The notes: generated from the letters alone by a model not told the origin. A DNA stretch of 59,475 nucleotides from Candidatus Gastranaerophilales bacterium (GCA_947857085.1 CANUDF010000004.1:1-59475); one strand, 5' to 3'; positions 35,345-44,999 are shown, counted from the stretch's first letter. Program-made: numbers and translations.

Positions 35345-36982
35345 TTATCCTCCATATTCTAGAACCTCCATAGGTTCAACTACAAACTCAATTAATACAG
35401 TTCCCTGCTCTTGAAAAGCATTCTTAAGCGCAGGAATAATATGTTCTTTACTATTAACTCTACATGCCTTAACACCATAACTTTCAGCTAAACGAACAAA
35501 ATCAGGATTAGAAATCTTTGTTTCACTATATCTCTGATTAAATTGACACTCTTGAAGCTGGCGCACCATACCGAGATATCCATTATTTAAAATTAATATT
35601 TTAACAGGCAGGTTATAGTCCATACAAGTTGCCAGCTCCTGCATGTTCATTTGAAAAGAGCCGTCGCCCGTAATGCAGACAACAGGATTAGAACCGTCAG
35701 CAACAGCCGCACCAATAGCAGCAGGAAACCCAAACCCCATTGTTCCAGAACCGCCGGATGTCAAAAATTTCTTTGGCTTATTAAAATGAAGATTTTGAGC
35801 TGCCCAGAGCTGGTGCTGGCCAACTTCTGTTGTTACAACAATATCTTTGTCTTTTATAAAGGTTTGTAATTCCTGCATAACTTCAAATGAGTGAAGCATG
35901 TTTGTTTTACGTTTTCTTATACGATTATTAGCTTTCAATTTATCAATTTTCATGCCCCAATCCACACAAGAAATATATTTACCTGTCTTTAGTTCCGCGA
36001 CCATATCAGCCAATATTACTTTTGAATCACCTACCAAAGACTCAAAGGCAGGTACGATTTTTGAAATTTCTTTATCATTTATATCAAGCTGTATAAATTT
36101 TTTATTGAGCGATCCGTCGGCAAAACAACATGTAATTCTGTCATTAAATCTTGCTCCGATAGAAAAAATTAAATCGCTCTCTCTTAATAGCTGATTAGCA
36201 GAATAATCACCAAAAATTCCAACCATGCCTAAATAGTTTTTATTTTCGTAAGGATAAACACCTAACCCCATCATTGTACAAACAACAGGAATATTTAACA
36301 TATTTGCAAGTTCCGTCAATTCTTTATAGGCATTAACAGAACCGCCTCCGGCAACAATTACCGGATGCACGGCAGAACAAAGCTCTTTCAATGCCGGTTT
36401 AACGTCAACATGGCATACCTCTTGCATGATTTGTCCTATATTTCCCGAAAACTCTGTTTCATCTGATAAAATATTTTTTGCAAGATCCACCACTACAGGG
36501 CCTTTTTTACCAGACATAGCAGTATTAAATGCATCAGACAAAGTTCTTTCCAAATCATTAACGTCTGTAACCTGATAAACTTTTTTGGTACAAGATTTTG
36601 TTATACTGCATATATCTGCTTCCTGAAAAGCATCTTTACCTATCAAATTAGATAAAACTTGTCCGGTTAAAATAACAAGGGGAAACCCGTCGAGATATGC
36701 ATTTACAATCCCTGTAACAGTATTGGTTGCACCGGGCCCTGAGGTAACAAGCACAACTCCAGGCTTACCTGTCACTCTTGCATAGCCTTCTGCGGCATGA
36801 ACAGCAGCTTGTTCGTGACGGACAAGAATATGTTGAATTTCATTTTGTAAATACAATTCATCATATATTTTTAGCACAATACCGCCGGGGTATCCGAAAA
36901 TTTTTTCAACTCCGAATTTTTTAAGGGTCTCAATTACTATTTTAGCTCCCGTCAAGGTCTTTGTGCCGACTAAATTCTTCAT
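35345..36982 (-). CDS. ilvB: Acetolactate synthase large subunit
   Basis: The 545-residue ThDP enzyme makes acetolactate for branched-chain amino acids. Landmarks are GYPGGIVLKIYDEL and the catalytic Glu in RHEQAAVHAAEGYAR at the N-terminus, and the ThDP motif GDGSFQMNMQELATC...NNGYLGM near the C-terminus. No small subunit (ilvN) is adjacent. TAAAAT lies 6 bases before the ATG, so the mRNA may be leaderless. A prepilin gene begins 4 bases after the stop. IlvC lies at 56721-57743. Confidence 0.95.
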   Translation of the reverse strand: MKNLVGTKTLTGAKIVIETLKKFGVEKIFGYPGGIVLKIYDELYLQNEIQHILVRHEQAAVHAAEGYARVTGKPGVVLVTSGPGATNTVTGIVNAYLDGFPLVILTGQVLSNLIGKDAFQEADICSITKSCTKKVYQVTDVNDLERTLSDAFNTAMSGKKGPVVVDLAKNILSDETEFSGNIGQIMQEVCHVDVKPALKELCSAVHPVIVAGGGSVNAYKELTELANMLNIPVVCTMMGLGVYPYENKNYLGMVGIFGDYSANQLLRESDLIFSIGARFNDRITCCFADGSLNKKFIQLDINDKEISKIVPAFESLVGDSKVILADMVAELKTGKYISCVDWGMKIDKLKANNRIRKRKTNMLHSFEVMQELQTFIKDKDIVVTTEVGQHQLWAAQNLHFNKPKKFLTSGGSGTMGFGFPAAIGAAVADGSNPVVCITGDGSFQMNMQELATCMDYNLPVKILILNNGYLGMVRQLQECQFNQRYSETKISNPDFVRLAESYGVKACRVNSKEHIIPALKNAFQEQGTVLIEFVVEPMEVLEYGG

Positions 36983-37000
36983 AAATTTATTTTACCACAA

Positions 37001-37028
37001 AAAAGCCTGCTTTAAGCAGGCTTTTTTG
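37001..37028 (-). terminator. Terminator after the 37035 gene
   Basis: AAGCCTGC/GCAGGCTT hairpin with T runs on both strands, between the stop of the 94-aa gene and the ilvB start. Confidence 0.75.
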
Positions 37029-37034
37029 TATAGA

Positions 37035-37319
37035 TTACTCATTAATTAGCTCGTTAAAAAGTTTCTTTTTATGTTCTATACGTTTTTGTGCAGCTTCTCT
37101 TTTTCTTTGTTGTTCTGCTTGCTGTCTTTCTCTCTGCAATCTCGCTTCTTCCTGCTGTTTTTTGTAAGCTTCTTGTTTTTGTTTCAATGGCTGAGTAACA
37201 GCAGCTTCTTTTTTATTAATTTTGTCAGTTGTTTGCTGAGCCCAGTCGCCTAAAGGGCCTGCAAAACCAGCAGTTGCCGCAAACATAAATACCATTGATG
37301 CGATTAATGTTTTTTTCAT
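37035..37319 (-). CDS. Small exported coiled-coil protein (94 aa)
   Basis: A signal peptide (MKKTLIASMVFMFAATAGFA) is followed by a short linker and a highly charged helix with repeated QxQR/KREA elements. It is a paralogue of the gene 11 bases upstream. Probably a periplasmic coiled-coil protein; role unknown. Confidence 0.7.
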   Translation of the reverse strand: MKKTLIASMVFMFAATAGFAGPLGDWAQQTTDKINKKEAAVTQPLKQKQEAYKKQQEEARLQRERQQAEQQRKREAAQKRIEHKKKLFNELINE

Positions 37320-37330
37320 GATTTTTCTCC

Positions 37331-37639
37331 TTATTCTTCTAACAGTTTATTTAACTGTTCTCTCTTTTCCTGCAAACGCTTTTGATTAGCTTCGTAGACT
37401 TCCTGTCTTTTCTTTTGCTGTTCTAAAATCTTTTGCTCGCGTGCTGTTTTTTTTGCTTCATATTTTCTTTGCTGTTCTGCATTTTTCTTTTGCAAAAGTG
37501 CAATTTTAGTATCTACATCATTATTAAATGTACACCATTTATTTATAAATGAAGTAACGGGATTAATGATGTCAGCCGCCGGAGCAGACAATGTCGTGAA
37601 CACGAATAAAGCTATAAAAAGCATTAATTTTTTTTTCAT
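37331..37639 (-). CDS. Small exported coiled-coil protein (102 aa)
   Basis: A signal peptide (MKKKLMLFIALFVFTTLSAPA) precedes about 40 residues and a Lys/Gln/Glu-rich coiled coil (KKNAEQQRKYEAKKTAREQK...). Same organisation as the 94-aa gene downstream, so they are likely a tandem duplication. Function unknown. Confidence 0.7.
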   Translation of the reverse strand: MKKKLMLFIALFVFTTLSAPAADIINPVTSFINKWCTFNNDVDTKIALLQKKNAEQQRKYEAKKTAREQKILEQQKKRQEVYEANQKRLQEKREQLNKLLEE

Positions 37640-37675
37640 ATAATTCCCTTTCGTGTTCTGATTATAACAAATTTT

Positions 37676-38368
37676 TTAATACTTTGCAATTATCTCTTTG
37701 ATACCTTTTTTTGCAACATTGAAAATTTCAAGCATTTGTTCATATTCATAAGCTTCACCTTCAGCAGTTGTTTGAAATTCAACAATTTTACCGCTTTCAG
37801 TAAGAACGATATTTGAATCGACCTGAGCATGGGAATCTTCTTCATAATCTAAATCAAGACGTACTTCACCGTCAATTATACCGGCAGAAACTGCACCGAT
37901 AGGCTCTATTATAGGATTTTCGGCTAAAATACCATCTTTAAGCAATTTTTGAACTGCATCAGATAATGCGACAAACCCGCCGCATATAGATGCTGTTCTT
38001 GTTCCGCCGTCAGCCTGAATTACATCAGCATCAATTGTAATTGTTAAGTCCGGCATTTTTGTTAAATCAACACAAGCTCTCAGACTTCTGCCGATAAGCC
38101 TTTGTATTTCCTGAGTCCGTCCAGATATCTTTGTTCTTTCTCTCTGGCATCTTGTATTTGTCGCAGACGGCAGTAAAGAATATTCTGCTGTCAGCCATCC
38201 TCTATTTTCATCTTTTGCCATCCATTTTGGTTTGCCGGTTTCTACTGATGCAGTAACTATAACTTTTGTATCGCCAAATTCGACCAGAACCGAACCCATA
38301 GCATGTTTTGTATAATTTTTCGTGAATTTAACAAATCTTGTTTCATCGTTTTTTCTTGTTTCTCTCAT
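37676..38368 (-). CDS. rph: Ribonuclease PH
   Basis: The phosphorolytic 3'-exoribonuclease (tRNA 3' trimming) is recognised by TKNYTKHAMGSVLVEFGDTKV, NTRCQRERTKISGRTQEIQRLIGRSLRA and ADVIQADGGTRTASI. I place the start at ATG 38366-38368 (AGAGGA upstream, MRETRKNDE), which gives 230 residues, slightly short for the family. Five bases downstream of the zinc-ribbon gene. Confidence 0.93.
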   Translation of the reverse strand: MRETRKNDETRFVKFTKNYTKHAMGSVLVEFGDTKVIVTASVETGKPKWMAKDENRGWLTAEYSLLPSATNTRCQRERTKISGRTQEIQRLIGRSLRACVDLTKMPDLTITIDADVIQADGGTRTASICGGFVALSDAVQKLLKDGILAENPIIEPIGAVSAGIIDGEVRLDLDYEEDSHAQVDSNIVLTESGKIVEFQTTAEGEAYEYEQMLEIFNVAKKGIKEIIAKY

Positions 38369-38372
38369 AAGT

Positions 38373-38597
38373 TTATCCTCTATAATCGTAATCCCACATA
38401 TAAATTTGACCGCAATATCTGCACACTGCATGTTCATTCATAAAACGCAAATCGGGAATAAATGTATAACCATCGACTGTTATCTCTATTTCTTTTTTAG
38501 AATTATAATGCTGTTCAAAATGTTTAGCACCTTTATAGTCAGGTGCGAACATTAATTCAAATTTATCAACCGACTTACAATTTTTACAAATAAACAT
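38373..38597 (-). CDS. Small zinc-ribbon-like protein
   Basis: The 74-residue protein has two CxxC pairs (CKNC near the N-terminus, CRYC near the C-terminus) that could bind one zinc. No further family recognised. It sits 2 bases after the membrane protein gene and 5 before rph. Confidence 0.65.
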   Translation of the reverse strand: MFICKNCKSVDKFELMFAPDYKGAKHFEQHYNSKKEIEITVDGYTFIPDLRFMNEHAVCRYCGQIYMWDYDYRG

Positions 38598-38599
38598 AA

Positions 38600-39523
38600 T
38601 TATTTACCCGTTTTCTTTTTAGAAAATTTGTCAGATTTCACATCTACTAAGTTTTTATACCACAAACTCCAGCAGATACTGCGCATAGGAAGCGTCAATC
38701 CTGCTACTGTGAACAAAACAGCGGACGATAAAATTTCATTTGCTACTTTTAAAGGAGTGATTTCCTGAAGTTTAAAATAGGTTAATGTAGTGTTTATATT
38801 CCCAAGAGGCAATGTAGACGCCCAGTTTTCAAAAATCCCTTTCAAAAATTCACTTAATTTAATAACATCTAATAAAGCACTTAAACCCATATTTATCAAG
38901 TAATGAGAAATTAAACCTAGCATAAACATTATTAAAAAAGTTCTGCCAAAGTTTCCTTTAATTAAATTAAAACTACGCTTAAAACATCCGGCTATTGACG
39001 TCTCTTCCTCAAAAGTAAAAACTTGAAATACAAGGATAAAATAAATAAAAAATATAAGCCCTAATACCCAGAATAAAGGATTTATTGCTATTAGAGAAAG
39101 AACACTGATAACAAAAAGCAAGGCAATATATTTAAAAGAACGTTTTGTTATAACTTCATTGTGCGCCTTAAAATCATATAATTTTCCTGTAGTTATAACC
39201 GCCTCTGTCATAGAGTTTAATGCCCCATATGCTACAAGCAAATCCCAGAAAGCTTTTAAAAAGACAGCTAACCCGGGAAGGGTAATTAAAGTGAGAATAA
39301 TAATTATGGTACTAAAATTATTTAATACAGCATAATCATCAATAAGATACGGAAGTGAATTTACAAACCAGCCTGTAAGTCCAAATATTAAAGCGACTCC
39401 TAATATTTGTCCGAATACAGGAAAAAGCATATATTGTGTAAACTTCCAAAAATTCGAAAAATAAATTTTCAACCCCTCGCGTAAAACAAACCAAACACTG
39501 TCTTGTATTTTAAATCTAGTCAT
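38600..39523 (-). CDS. Multi-pass membrane protein, unknown function
   Basis: The 307-residue protein has six or so transmembrane segments (for example FPVFGQILGVALIFGLTGW, NPLFWVLGLIFFIYFILVF, FLIMFMLGLISHYLINMG). No enzymatic motif is seen. It resembles the general class of DUF-type membrane proteins with glycerophosphodiester-phosphodiesterase-like membrane domains, but I cannot assign it. Divergent from the PHP gene. Confidence 0.7.
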   Translation of the reverse strand: MTRFKIQDSVWFVLREGLKIYFSNFWKFTQYMLFPVFGQILGVALIFGLTGWFVNSLPYLIDDYAVLNNFSTIIIILTLITLPGLAVFLKAFWDLLVAYGALNSMTEAVITTGKLYDFKAHNEVITKRSFKYIALLFVISVLSLIAINPLFWVLGLIFFIYFILVFQVFTFEEETSIAGCFKRSFNLIKGNFGRTFLIMFMLGLISHYLINMGLSALLDVIKLSEFLKGIFENWASTLPLGNINTTLTYFKLQEITPLKVANEILSSAVLFTVAGLTLPMRSICWSLWYKNLVDVKSDKFSKKKTGK

Positions 39524-39575
39524 AAATTCTCCTTTGATGTATAATAATTTTATTACAAATAAATTTAAAAAAACA

Positions 39576-40199
39576 ATGAAAAATTACAAAGAATTAATAA
39601 GAAGTTTTACAGAAGAAGATTATATAAATAACCGTATAAATTTGCACATACATACGACATATTCAGACGGCAAAGGCAGTTTTAACGATATTGTCAGACA
39701 GGGAGCGGATTATAAATATATAGCCATATCAGACCATAATACAGTTCAAGGGTATTTGGAAAATGAAATTCCGGAATATGTAATTCCTGCGGTTGAATTT
39801 GACGTCTGGTGCGGTTATGTTTTTATGCATCTTCTGGCATATGGTATTGATGTTAACTCAGGAGTTTTAAAGCCATTTCTTGCAAAGTCAAAAAAAGAAA
39901 CCGAAATGGATATAATACGTATATTTGCAAAAAGAGACATCCGAAAACTTATAAATGCAATACACGAGGCCGGCGGCATAGCAGTAATTGCACACCCTGC
40001 CTGCTGCTGGGCATTAAGCCTCGACCGATTTATCAAAAAACTTAAAAATTATGGACTTGACGGTGTCGAGGTATATTACCCGTATAAACGCCACAGAGGT
40101 ATAATTAAATTTAACACCGCGGCAAAAGTAAAACAAATAGCCGAAAAATATGACTTGATTATGACTGGTGGAACAGATTTACATGACACCAGCCTCTAA
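39576..40199 (+). CDS. PHP-domain metal-dependent phosphoesterase
   Basis: The protein of about 207 residues has the PHP motifs [40 protein letters not shown] and a final GGTDLHD. Substrate unknown; members act on nucleotides or small phosphates. Start chosen at ATG 39576 because the longer frame overlaps a TATAAT (39540-39545). It converges with prfB and overlaps its stop by 4 bases. Confidence 0.85.
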   Translation: MKNYKELIRSFTEEDYINNRINLHIHTTYSDGKGSFNDIVRQGADYKYIAISDHNTVQGYLENEIPEYVIPAVEFDVWCGYVFMHLLAYGIDVNSGVLKPFLAKSKKETEMDIIRIFAKRDIRKLINAIHEAGGIAVIAHPACCWALSLDRFIKKLKNYGLDGVEVYYPYKRHRGIIKFNTAAKVKQIAEKYDLIMTGGTDLHDTSL

Positions 40200-41288
40200 T
40201 TTTTACTATTCTGCCTCAAATAAGCCTCAATAAAGCCATTTATTTCTCCATCCATCACAGCGTCAACATTTCCGACTTCAAAATTCGTTCTGTGATCCTT
40301 AACCATTTTATACGGATGAAAAACATATGAACGAATTTGTGAACCAAAATTTATATCAACATTTTCGCCTTTAAGTTCTGCCAATTTTTTTTCGTGCTCT
40401 GCCTGCCTTATTGCAAGAAGTTTTGATGCAAGCATTTGCATAGCATTTTCTTTATTTTGCAGCTGTGAGCGTTCCTGCTGGCACTTAACAACAATACCGG
40501 TAGGTTTATGTAAGATTCTGACAGCAGTTTCAACTTTATTAACATTCTGGCCGCCTGCCCCGCCGGAACGCATTGTATCTATTTCCAAATCTTCGGGAGG
40601 AATAGTAATCGTTTTTTCATAATCCTCAATAATAGGAGAAACTTCTAAAGAAGCAAAACTTGTCTGGCGTTTTCCGTTTGCATTGAAAGGAGAAATTCTT
40701 ACTAGCCTATGAACACCTTTTTCAGCTTTTGAATAGCCGAATGCATATTTACCGGTTATTTTGATAACAGCTGATTTAATTCCTGCTTCTTCGCCGTCAA
40801 GTTTATCGAGCAATTCAACTTTCCAGCCTCTGCTTTCAGCCCAGCGCATATACATCCTTAAAAGCATACTTGCCCAGTCCTGAGCATCAGTGCCTCCTGC
40901 CCCGGCATTTACTGTTAAAATCGCATCCGCATCATCATATTCCCCGCTCAGCATCTGTCTTAACTCAAAACTGTCAATTTCTTTTTGTATTGAAGCCAGT
41001 TTTTCAAAGCTCTCATCAAGCAAATCACCGTCTTGCATTTCAATTGCAATTTCTGCGTCTTCTAAATCAGACTGCCAGCGTTTAAGCATCTCAAGATTCT
41101 CTTTTATTTCCTTAATATCGGCACCTGTTTTAGACACCAGACTTTTATCCGTCCAGATATCCGGAGACTGCATTTTTAATTCCAGCTCAGATAATTTATT
41201 TTCAAGTCCGGCAGGGTCAAAGACACTCCTTAATTTTTTGGATACGAGGTTTTAATATATTTATCTGTTGTTTTAACTCTATTTCCAT
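40196..41288 (-). CDS. prfB: Peptide chain release factor 2 with programmed +1 frameshift
   Basis: RF2 reads UGA and UAA; the peptidyl-hydrolase motif [10 protein letters not shown] (GGQ) is visible. The 325-residue main frame lacks the usual N-terminus. Upstream in the other frame, from ATG 41286-41288, 23 codons ([14 protein letters not shown]...) run to CTT TGA C at 41222-41216, with an AAGGAG three bases before the CTT. This is the standard prfB autoregulatory site: a low RF2 level lets ribosomes pause at UGA and shift +1 into GACCCTGCC. The full protein should be about 365 residues. Confidence 0.95.
41216..41231 (-). promoter_or_regulatory. prfB +1 frameshift element
   Basis: On the coding strand AAGGAG-TGT-CTTTGAC: a Shine-Dalgarno-like stimulator, the slippery CTT, and the in-frame TGA (41219-41217). 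Confidence 0.92.
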
Positions 41289-41378
41289 AACCGAATATTA
41301 CAATAAACTTTCTTCTATTGCAATTACCATAAAAAAGTGTTATTCTTATTAAGTCGTATATTAAAAAAGGAGCTTTTT

Positions 41379-42128
41379 ATGTTAGGAATTAAAGATGCAA
41401 TTAAAAAGATTTATTCTGGTGAAGATGCATTGACCAAACACATTATATTATTTGTTTTAACAGGTGTTCCTGTTATGCTCTCAACACCGTTAAATGATAT
41501 AAGCAAAAGGCAAGATTTAAGCGGTTCAACAATTTTGCTTTCTCTGGCAGCTTTATTTATTTCTCTTGTTATAGCTATTTATCTAGGTGGATATCTCTAT
41601 GGTTTAATCCATAATTCTTTTGACACAAACAGAGATGAAATCTTGCCTGATTTTGATAAGAGCTGGTTTAATATCTTTTTTAAAGGATTGCCGTTACAGA
41701 TTATCTGGATATTATACATAATGCTTATTATAGGTATAGGAGCACTTGTATCAGCGATACTTACACCTTTCTTAGGAGTACAGGCATCTTCAATTATCGG
41801 AACTCTTTTGAGCGGAGTTGTAATTGTTTTTCTCTGTATTATGCTGCCCTTTATATTTACAATATTTGCCAAAGATTATAATCGTCAGGGGCTTTATAAT
41901 ATAAAATTGCCATTCAGCTTTATCCCTAAAACATTAAAGAGTGTTGCCTGGCTTTTAATAAAACTTGTACCTATTTTTATAGTGGTTAGTTTTGTAAATA
42001 TTTTGGGCAACGGCAATAATGTTGTTTCTTATATATTTACAGCACTCGGTGCATATCTTGCTGCAATAATGCAATACATTACTTGTTTCTGTTATGTTCA
42101 GATTTATAAAGAAGAACTTGAACAATAA
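41379..42128 (+). CDS. DUF4013-like multi-pass membrane protein
   Basis: The 249-residue protein has several hydrophobic helices (ILLSLAALFISLVIAIYLGGYLYGL, IIWILYIMLIIGIGALVSAIL, GVVIVFLCIMLPFIFTIFA) and the DFDKSWFNIFFKGLPL loop typical of DUF4013 proteins. Function unknown. Start at ATG 41379 with AAGGAG upstream. A terminator follows. Confidence 0.75.
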   Translation: MLGIKDAIKKIYSGEDALTKHIILFVLTGVPVMLSTPLNDISKRQDLSGSTILLSLAALFISLVIAIYLGGYLYGLIHNSFDTNRDEILPDFDKSWFNIFFKGLPLQIIWILYIMLIIGIGALVSAILTPFLGVQASSIIGTLLSGVVIVFLCIMLPFIFTIFAKDYNRQGLYNIKLPFSFIPKTLKSVAWLLIKLVPIFIVVSFVNILGNGNNVVSYIFTALGAYLAAIMQYITCFCYVQIYKEELEQ

Positions 42129-42130
42129 TT

Positions 42131-42159
42131 AAAAAAGCGGGTTATATACCCGCTTTTTT
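42131..42159. terminator. Bidirectional terminator
   Basis: AAAAAAGCGGGT/ACCCGCTTTTTT hairpin between convergent genes. Confidence 0.85.
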
Positions 42160-42409
42160 AAAATTCCATTTTTTTACATTCCCATTTTTTAGATAATTCT
42201 AAAAACAAGGTATCAGCACTGTCATCTATGACTTCCAATAATACAATTCCTGTATTAGCACAGTGGTTTTCATAAGTGTCATGAAGCCCGATTCTTGTTT
42301 TTATCCCGCAACCATAAGCTGTAATAATTGATTGAAACTCGGCCGCATCCTCTTTACGGTTCTCTAATTTTACTCCGATAATTGTTTTCATCATATAACC
42401 TCCTTTCAA
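42158..42409 (-). CDS. TM1266-like small protein, putative Fe-hydrogenase system regulator
   Basis: The protein of about 78-83 residues (best start MMKTIIGV behind GGAGG) has a ferredoxin-like fold pattern: IIGVKLENRKEDAAEFQSIITAYG, TRIGLHDTYENHC, GIVLLEVIDDSADTLFLELSKKW. This matches the TM1266 family often found with [FeFe]-hydrogenase maturation genes, but no hydrogenase gene is in the window. It could be an ACT-like small-molecule sensor. Confidence 0.65.
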   Translation of the reverse strand: MKGGYMMKTIIGVKLENRKEDAAEFQSIITAYGCGIKTRIGLHDTYENHCANTGIVLLEVIDDSADTLFLELSKKWECKKMEF

Positions 42410-42432
42410 ATACTAATCTTTTTTATGAAAAA

Positions 42433-42460
42433 AAATACCCCTTGGTCGGGGTATTTTTAT
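42433..42460. terminator. Terminator after the 103-aa gene
   Basis: ATACCCC (42435-42441) pairs with GGGGTAT (42448-42454), with A and T runs at the sides. Confidence 0.8.
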
Positions 42461-42476
42461 TTTTTTTGATAATCAT

Positions 42477-42788
42477 TTATTCTTTATCAAGATTATCCTC
42501 TGCTTGAAGCTGTTTTTTCTTGATATTATGCATTACTGCATCTACAAGTAATTCATAAGACTTCATCTCCTCTATATTTGGAAATTCAGCCTTAAGCTGC
42601 TCTCTGACCATTGCTTCCAGCTTACGTTCGTCAGACATGGATTGCAGTTCAACCCCGCTAACCATTTGAATATAATCTGTTGAGGTTTTATCTGCATTGT
42701 TATTTGCAAACATCAGCCACCTTAGCTTCGGGCTGACTTCATTTTTTAACTTTTGAACAATCTTTAAATTTTTAAATCGGTTAAACAT
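42477..42788 (-). CDS. Conserved 103-aa protein, unknown
   Basis: The helical, charged protein begins MFNRFKNLKIVQKLKNEVSP and contains ELQSMSDERKLEAMVREQL. No motif recognised. GAGG precedes the start, and a near-match (one mismatch) to the HLR1 pattern lies at 42868-42885 upstream. Confidence 0.6.
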   Translation of the reverse strand: MFNRFKNLKIVQKLKNEVSPKLRWLMFANNNADKTSTDYIQMVSGVELQSMSDERKLEAMVREQLKAEFPNIEEMKSYELLVDAVMHNIKKKQLQAEDNLDKE

Positions 42789-42901
42789 TACTACCTCTAC
42801 CAGTTTTACCTTATTGTACTATTTTAAAGTACCCTCAAAAAAAATATTTACTATTTTTAAAGCATTGTTTACAAATCTTTATATTTTTTAGTAACATCCA
42901 A

Positions 42902-44893
42902 TTATAGCTTGCTAAAATCTGCTAATCTTTCATATTTTTTCTTTAGCATTGTTAATAAAGATTGTCTATTTTTCTTAACATTTTCGTCTTTATCCATAAC
43001 AAGTACATCAGCGAAAAACTTCTCTACTGCAGGATTTATAGACTGTAAAGCATCTAAATACGCGCCGTATTTGAAGTTTTCATTTACAGAATTTATAGCA
43101 TCGTATAACATGCCCTCTGCCGGTTCTTTAAATAAATTTGTATCAACAGGAGCTGTACTGTCTTGTTTTAAAATTCTTATTACACGATTTGCACTTTCAA
43201 GCATTTGAGGACAATTCAGAGCAGATATTATTTTTACTCTTTCAACATAGTCTATTATGTCATATAAAGGATTTTTTACTGCTGCACAAGCTTCCAGAAC
43301 ACTTTTCTTGTATGTATCGGAAAGCATAATTATTAAACGCTGGATGAAAAATTCATTAACCTCTTCAACGCAATCTTTTTGTACAGGAAGCTGTTTAACA
43401 GCATGTTCGATATATTTTGCAAGGTCTAATTTTAAACCCGCATCAAATATTGTTCTCATAATACCAAGTGCAGCACGTCTGACACCTAAAGGATCAGATG
43501 AGCCGGTCGGTTTTTTACCGTCAGCAAAGACAGCAGATATTGTATCAAGCTTATCAGCTATACCGACGATTTGTCCCTCAATACCTTTCGCTGTTTCACT
43601 TTCGGCATTTAAAGGGAAATAGTGTTCTTTTATACCCTCTGCAACTTTTTCATCTTCATTAGAAACTCTTGCATAGTCCGCACCAATAAATCCTTGGAGC
43701 TCTGTAAATTCAAATACAAGACTTGTAGTTAAATCAGCTTTACACAAAAGTGCTGTGCGTTCTATCGTTGAGGCAGTATGTCCCAAATCAGATGCAATAG
43801 CTTTAGAAAGAGCTATAACGCGCTGAGTTTTGTCATAAACCGATCCCATACCTTTTTGGAAAGTAACGCCTTTTAAATCTTCAACATAATCAGCAAGCGG
43901 CTTTTTAGTATCTTCATTAAAGAAGAAAACTGCATCATCAAGACGTGCTTTAATTACCCTTACATTTCCGGCTTTGATATTTGCAAACTCATCACCAATA
44001 TAGTTTGTCATTGTAATAAATTTGTTAATAAGCTTGCCGTCTTTGTATAACGCAAAATATCTTTGATGAACAGCCATAACCGTAACAGTAACTTCTTCAG
44101 GAATTTCAAGATACTTAGGATCAAATTCACATACAGCAGCAACCGGATATTCCGTAATAAAAGTAACCTCGTCTAATAAATCATCTGTATATCTTACGGT
44201 TGCACCGAGCTTATCAGCTTCTGCTTTTGCTTTATCAATAATAATCTGTTTTCTTTCGTTTTGGTCTACGATAACACATGCGTTTCTCATTGTTTCAACA
44301 TAATCATCGGGGTGGCCAATCATTACCTTTTGCTGTGCAAATCTGTGACCGCGTGAGTACAACGAAGATTCTTTATCTATAATTTTAATTTTAACTTCTT
44401 CTTTATCTAAGACTGAAACAATCCATCTTATAGGACGGGAAAATTTTTCATCATTATATCCCCAGCGCATAAAGTGAGAACCTTGAAGTTTCATAACAAT
44501 TGCCGGAACATTCTGTTGTAAAAGTTCGACAATTGATTTACCTTTAATTACAATTTTTGCGTGGATATAATCATTTTCAATATAGATATCTTCCGGCTTT
44601 AAACCATTTTTATTTAAAAAGCCTTCACCAGCTTTTGTAAGATTTCCGTTTTCATCATAAGCAACCTTTTTAATAGGTCCTTTAACAATCTTTTCTTCAT
44701 CAGGACTTTTTTGTGACAAACCGCCTGCAATAACAGCCAAACGACGCGGAGTTGCATAAACATCAACTTTATCATAATCTATTTTGTTTGCTTGCAAAAA
44801 GTTTTCAAATCCTGCTCTTAACTGTTCTATTGCTGATGGTATAAATCTATAAGGTAATTCTTCCGTTCCAATTTCCAATAAATATTTGCTCAT
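42902..44893 (-). CDS. glyS: Glycyl-tRNA synthetase beta subunit
   Basis: The 663-residue protein begins MSKYLLEIGTEELPYRFIP, the hallmark of GlyS, then has TPRRLAV, KGPIKKVAYDENGNLTKA, and HFMRWGYNDEKFSRPIRW. It is the tRNA-binding half of the alpha2beta2 enzyme; glyQ is not in the window. Start at ATG 44891-44893 with AAAGGA upstream; a TTTACA-17-TATAAT promoter is visible before it. Confidence 0.95.
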   Translation of the reverse strand: MSKYLLEIGTEELPYRFIPSAIEQLRAGFENFLQANKIDYDKVDVYATPRRLAVIAGGLSQKSPDEEKIVKGPIKKVAYDENGNLTKAGEGFLNKNGLKPEDIYIENDYIHAKIVIKGKSIVELLQQNVPAIVMKLQGSHFMRWGYNDEKFSRPIRWIVSVLDKEEVKIKIIDKESSLYSRGHRFAQQKVMIGHPDDYVETMRNACVIVDQNERKQIIIDKAKAEADKLGATVRYTDDLLDEVTFITEYPVAAVCEFDPKYLEIPEEVTVTVMAVHQRYFALYKDGKLINKFITMTNYIGDEFANIKAGNVRVIKARLDDAVFFFNEDTKKPLADYVEDLKGVTFQKGMGSVYDKTQRVIALSKAIASDLGHTASTIERTALLCKADLTTSLVFEFTELQGFIGADYARVSNEDEKVAEGIKEHYFPLNAESETAKGIEGQIVGIADKLDTISAVFADGKKPTGSSDPLGVRRAALGIMRTIFDAGLKLDLAKYIEHAVKQLPVQKDCVEEVNEFFIQRLIIMLSDTYKKSVLEACAAVKNPLYDIIDYVERVKIISALNCPQMLESANRVIRILKQDSTAPVDTNLFKEPAEGMLYDAINSVNENFKYGAYLDALQSINPAVEKFFADVLVMDKDENVKKNRQSLLTMLKKKYERLADFSKL

Positions 44894-44954
44894 ATCTCGT
44901 CCTTTTCTAGTTTTAAGAAAATTATAAACAAAACAAAAATTAATGTAAATAAAA

Positions 44955-44999
44955 AGAAACACCGCAGAAATATCTGCGGTGGAACATCCTGGGGGGATG
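44955..44999 (-). terminator. Terminator after the prepilin/S74 gene
   Basis: CACCGCAG (44960-44967) pairs with CTGCGGTG (44974-44981), followed on the minus strand by T-rich sequence. A second small hairpin ACATCC/GGATGT adjoins the stop codon. Confidence 0.75.
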
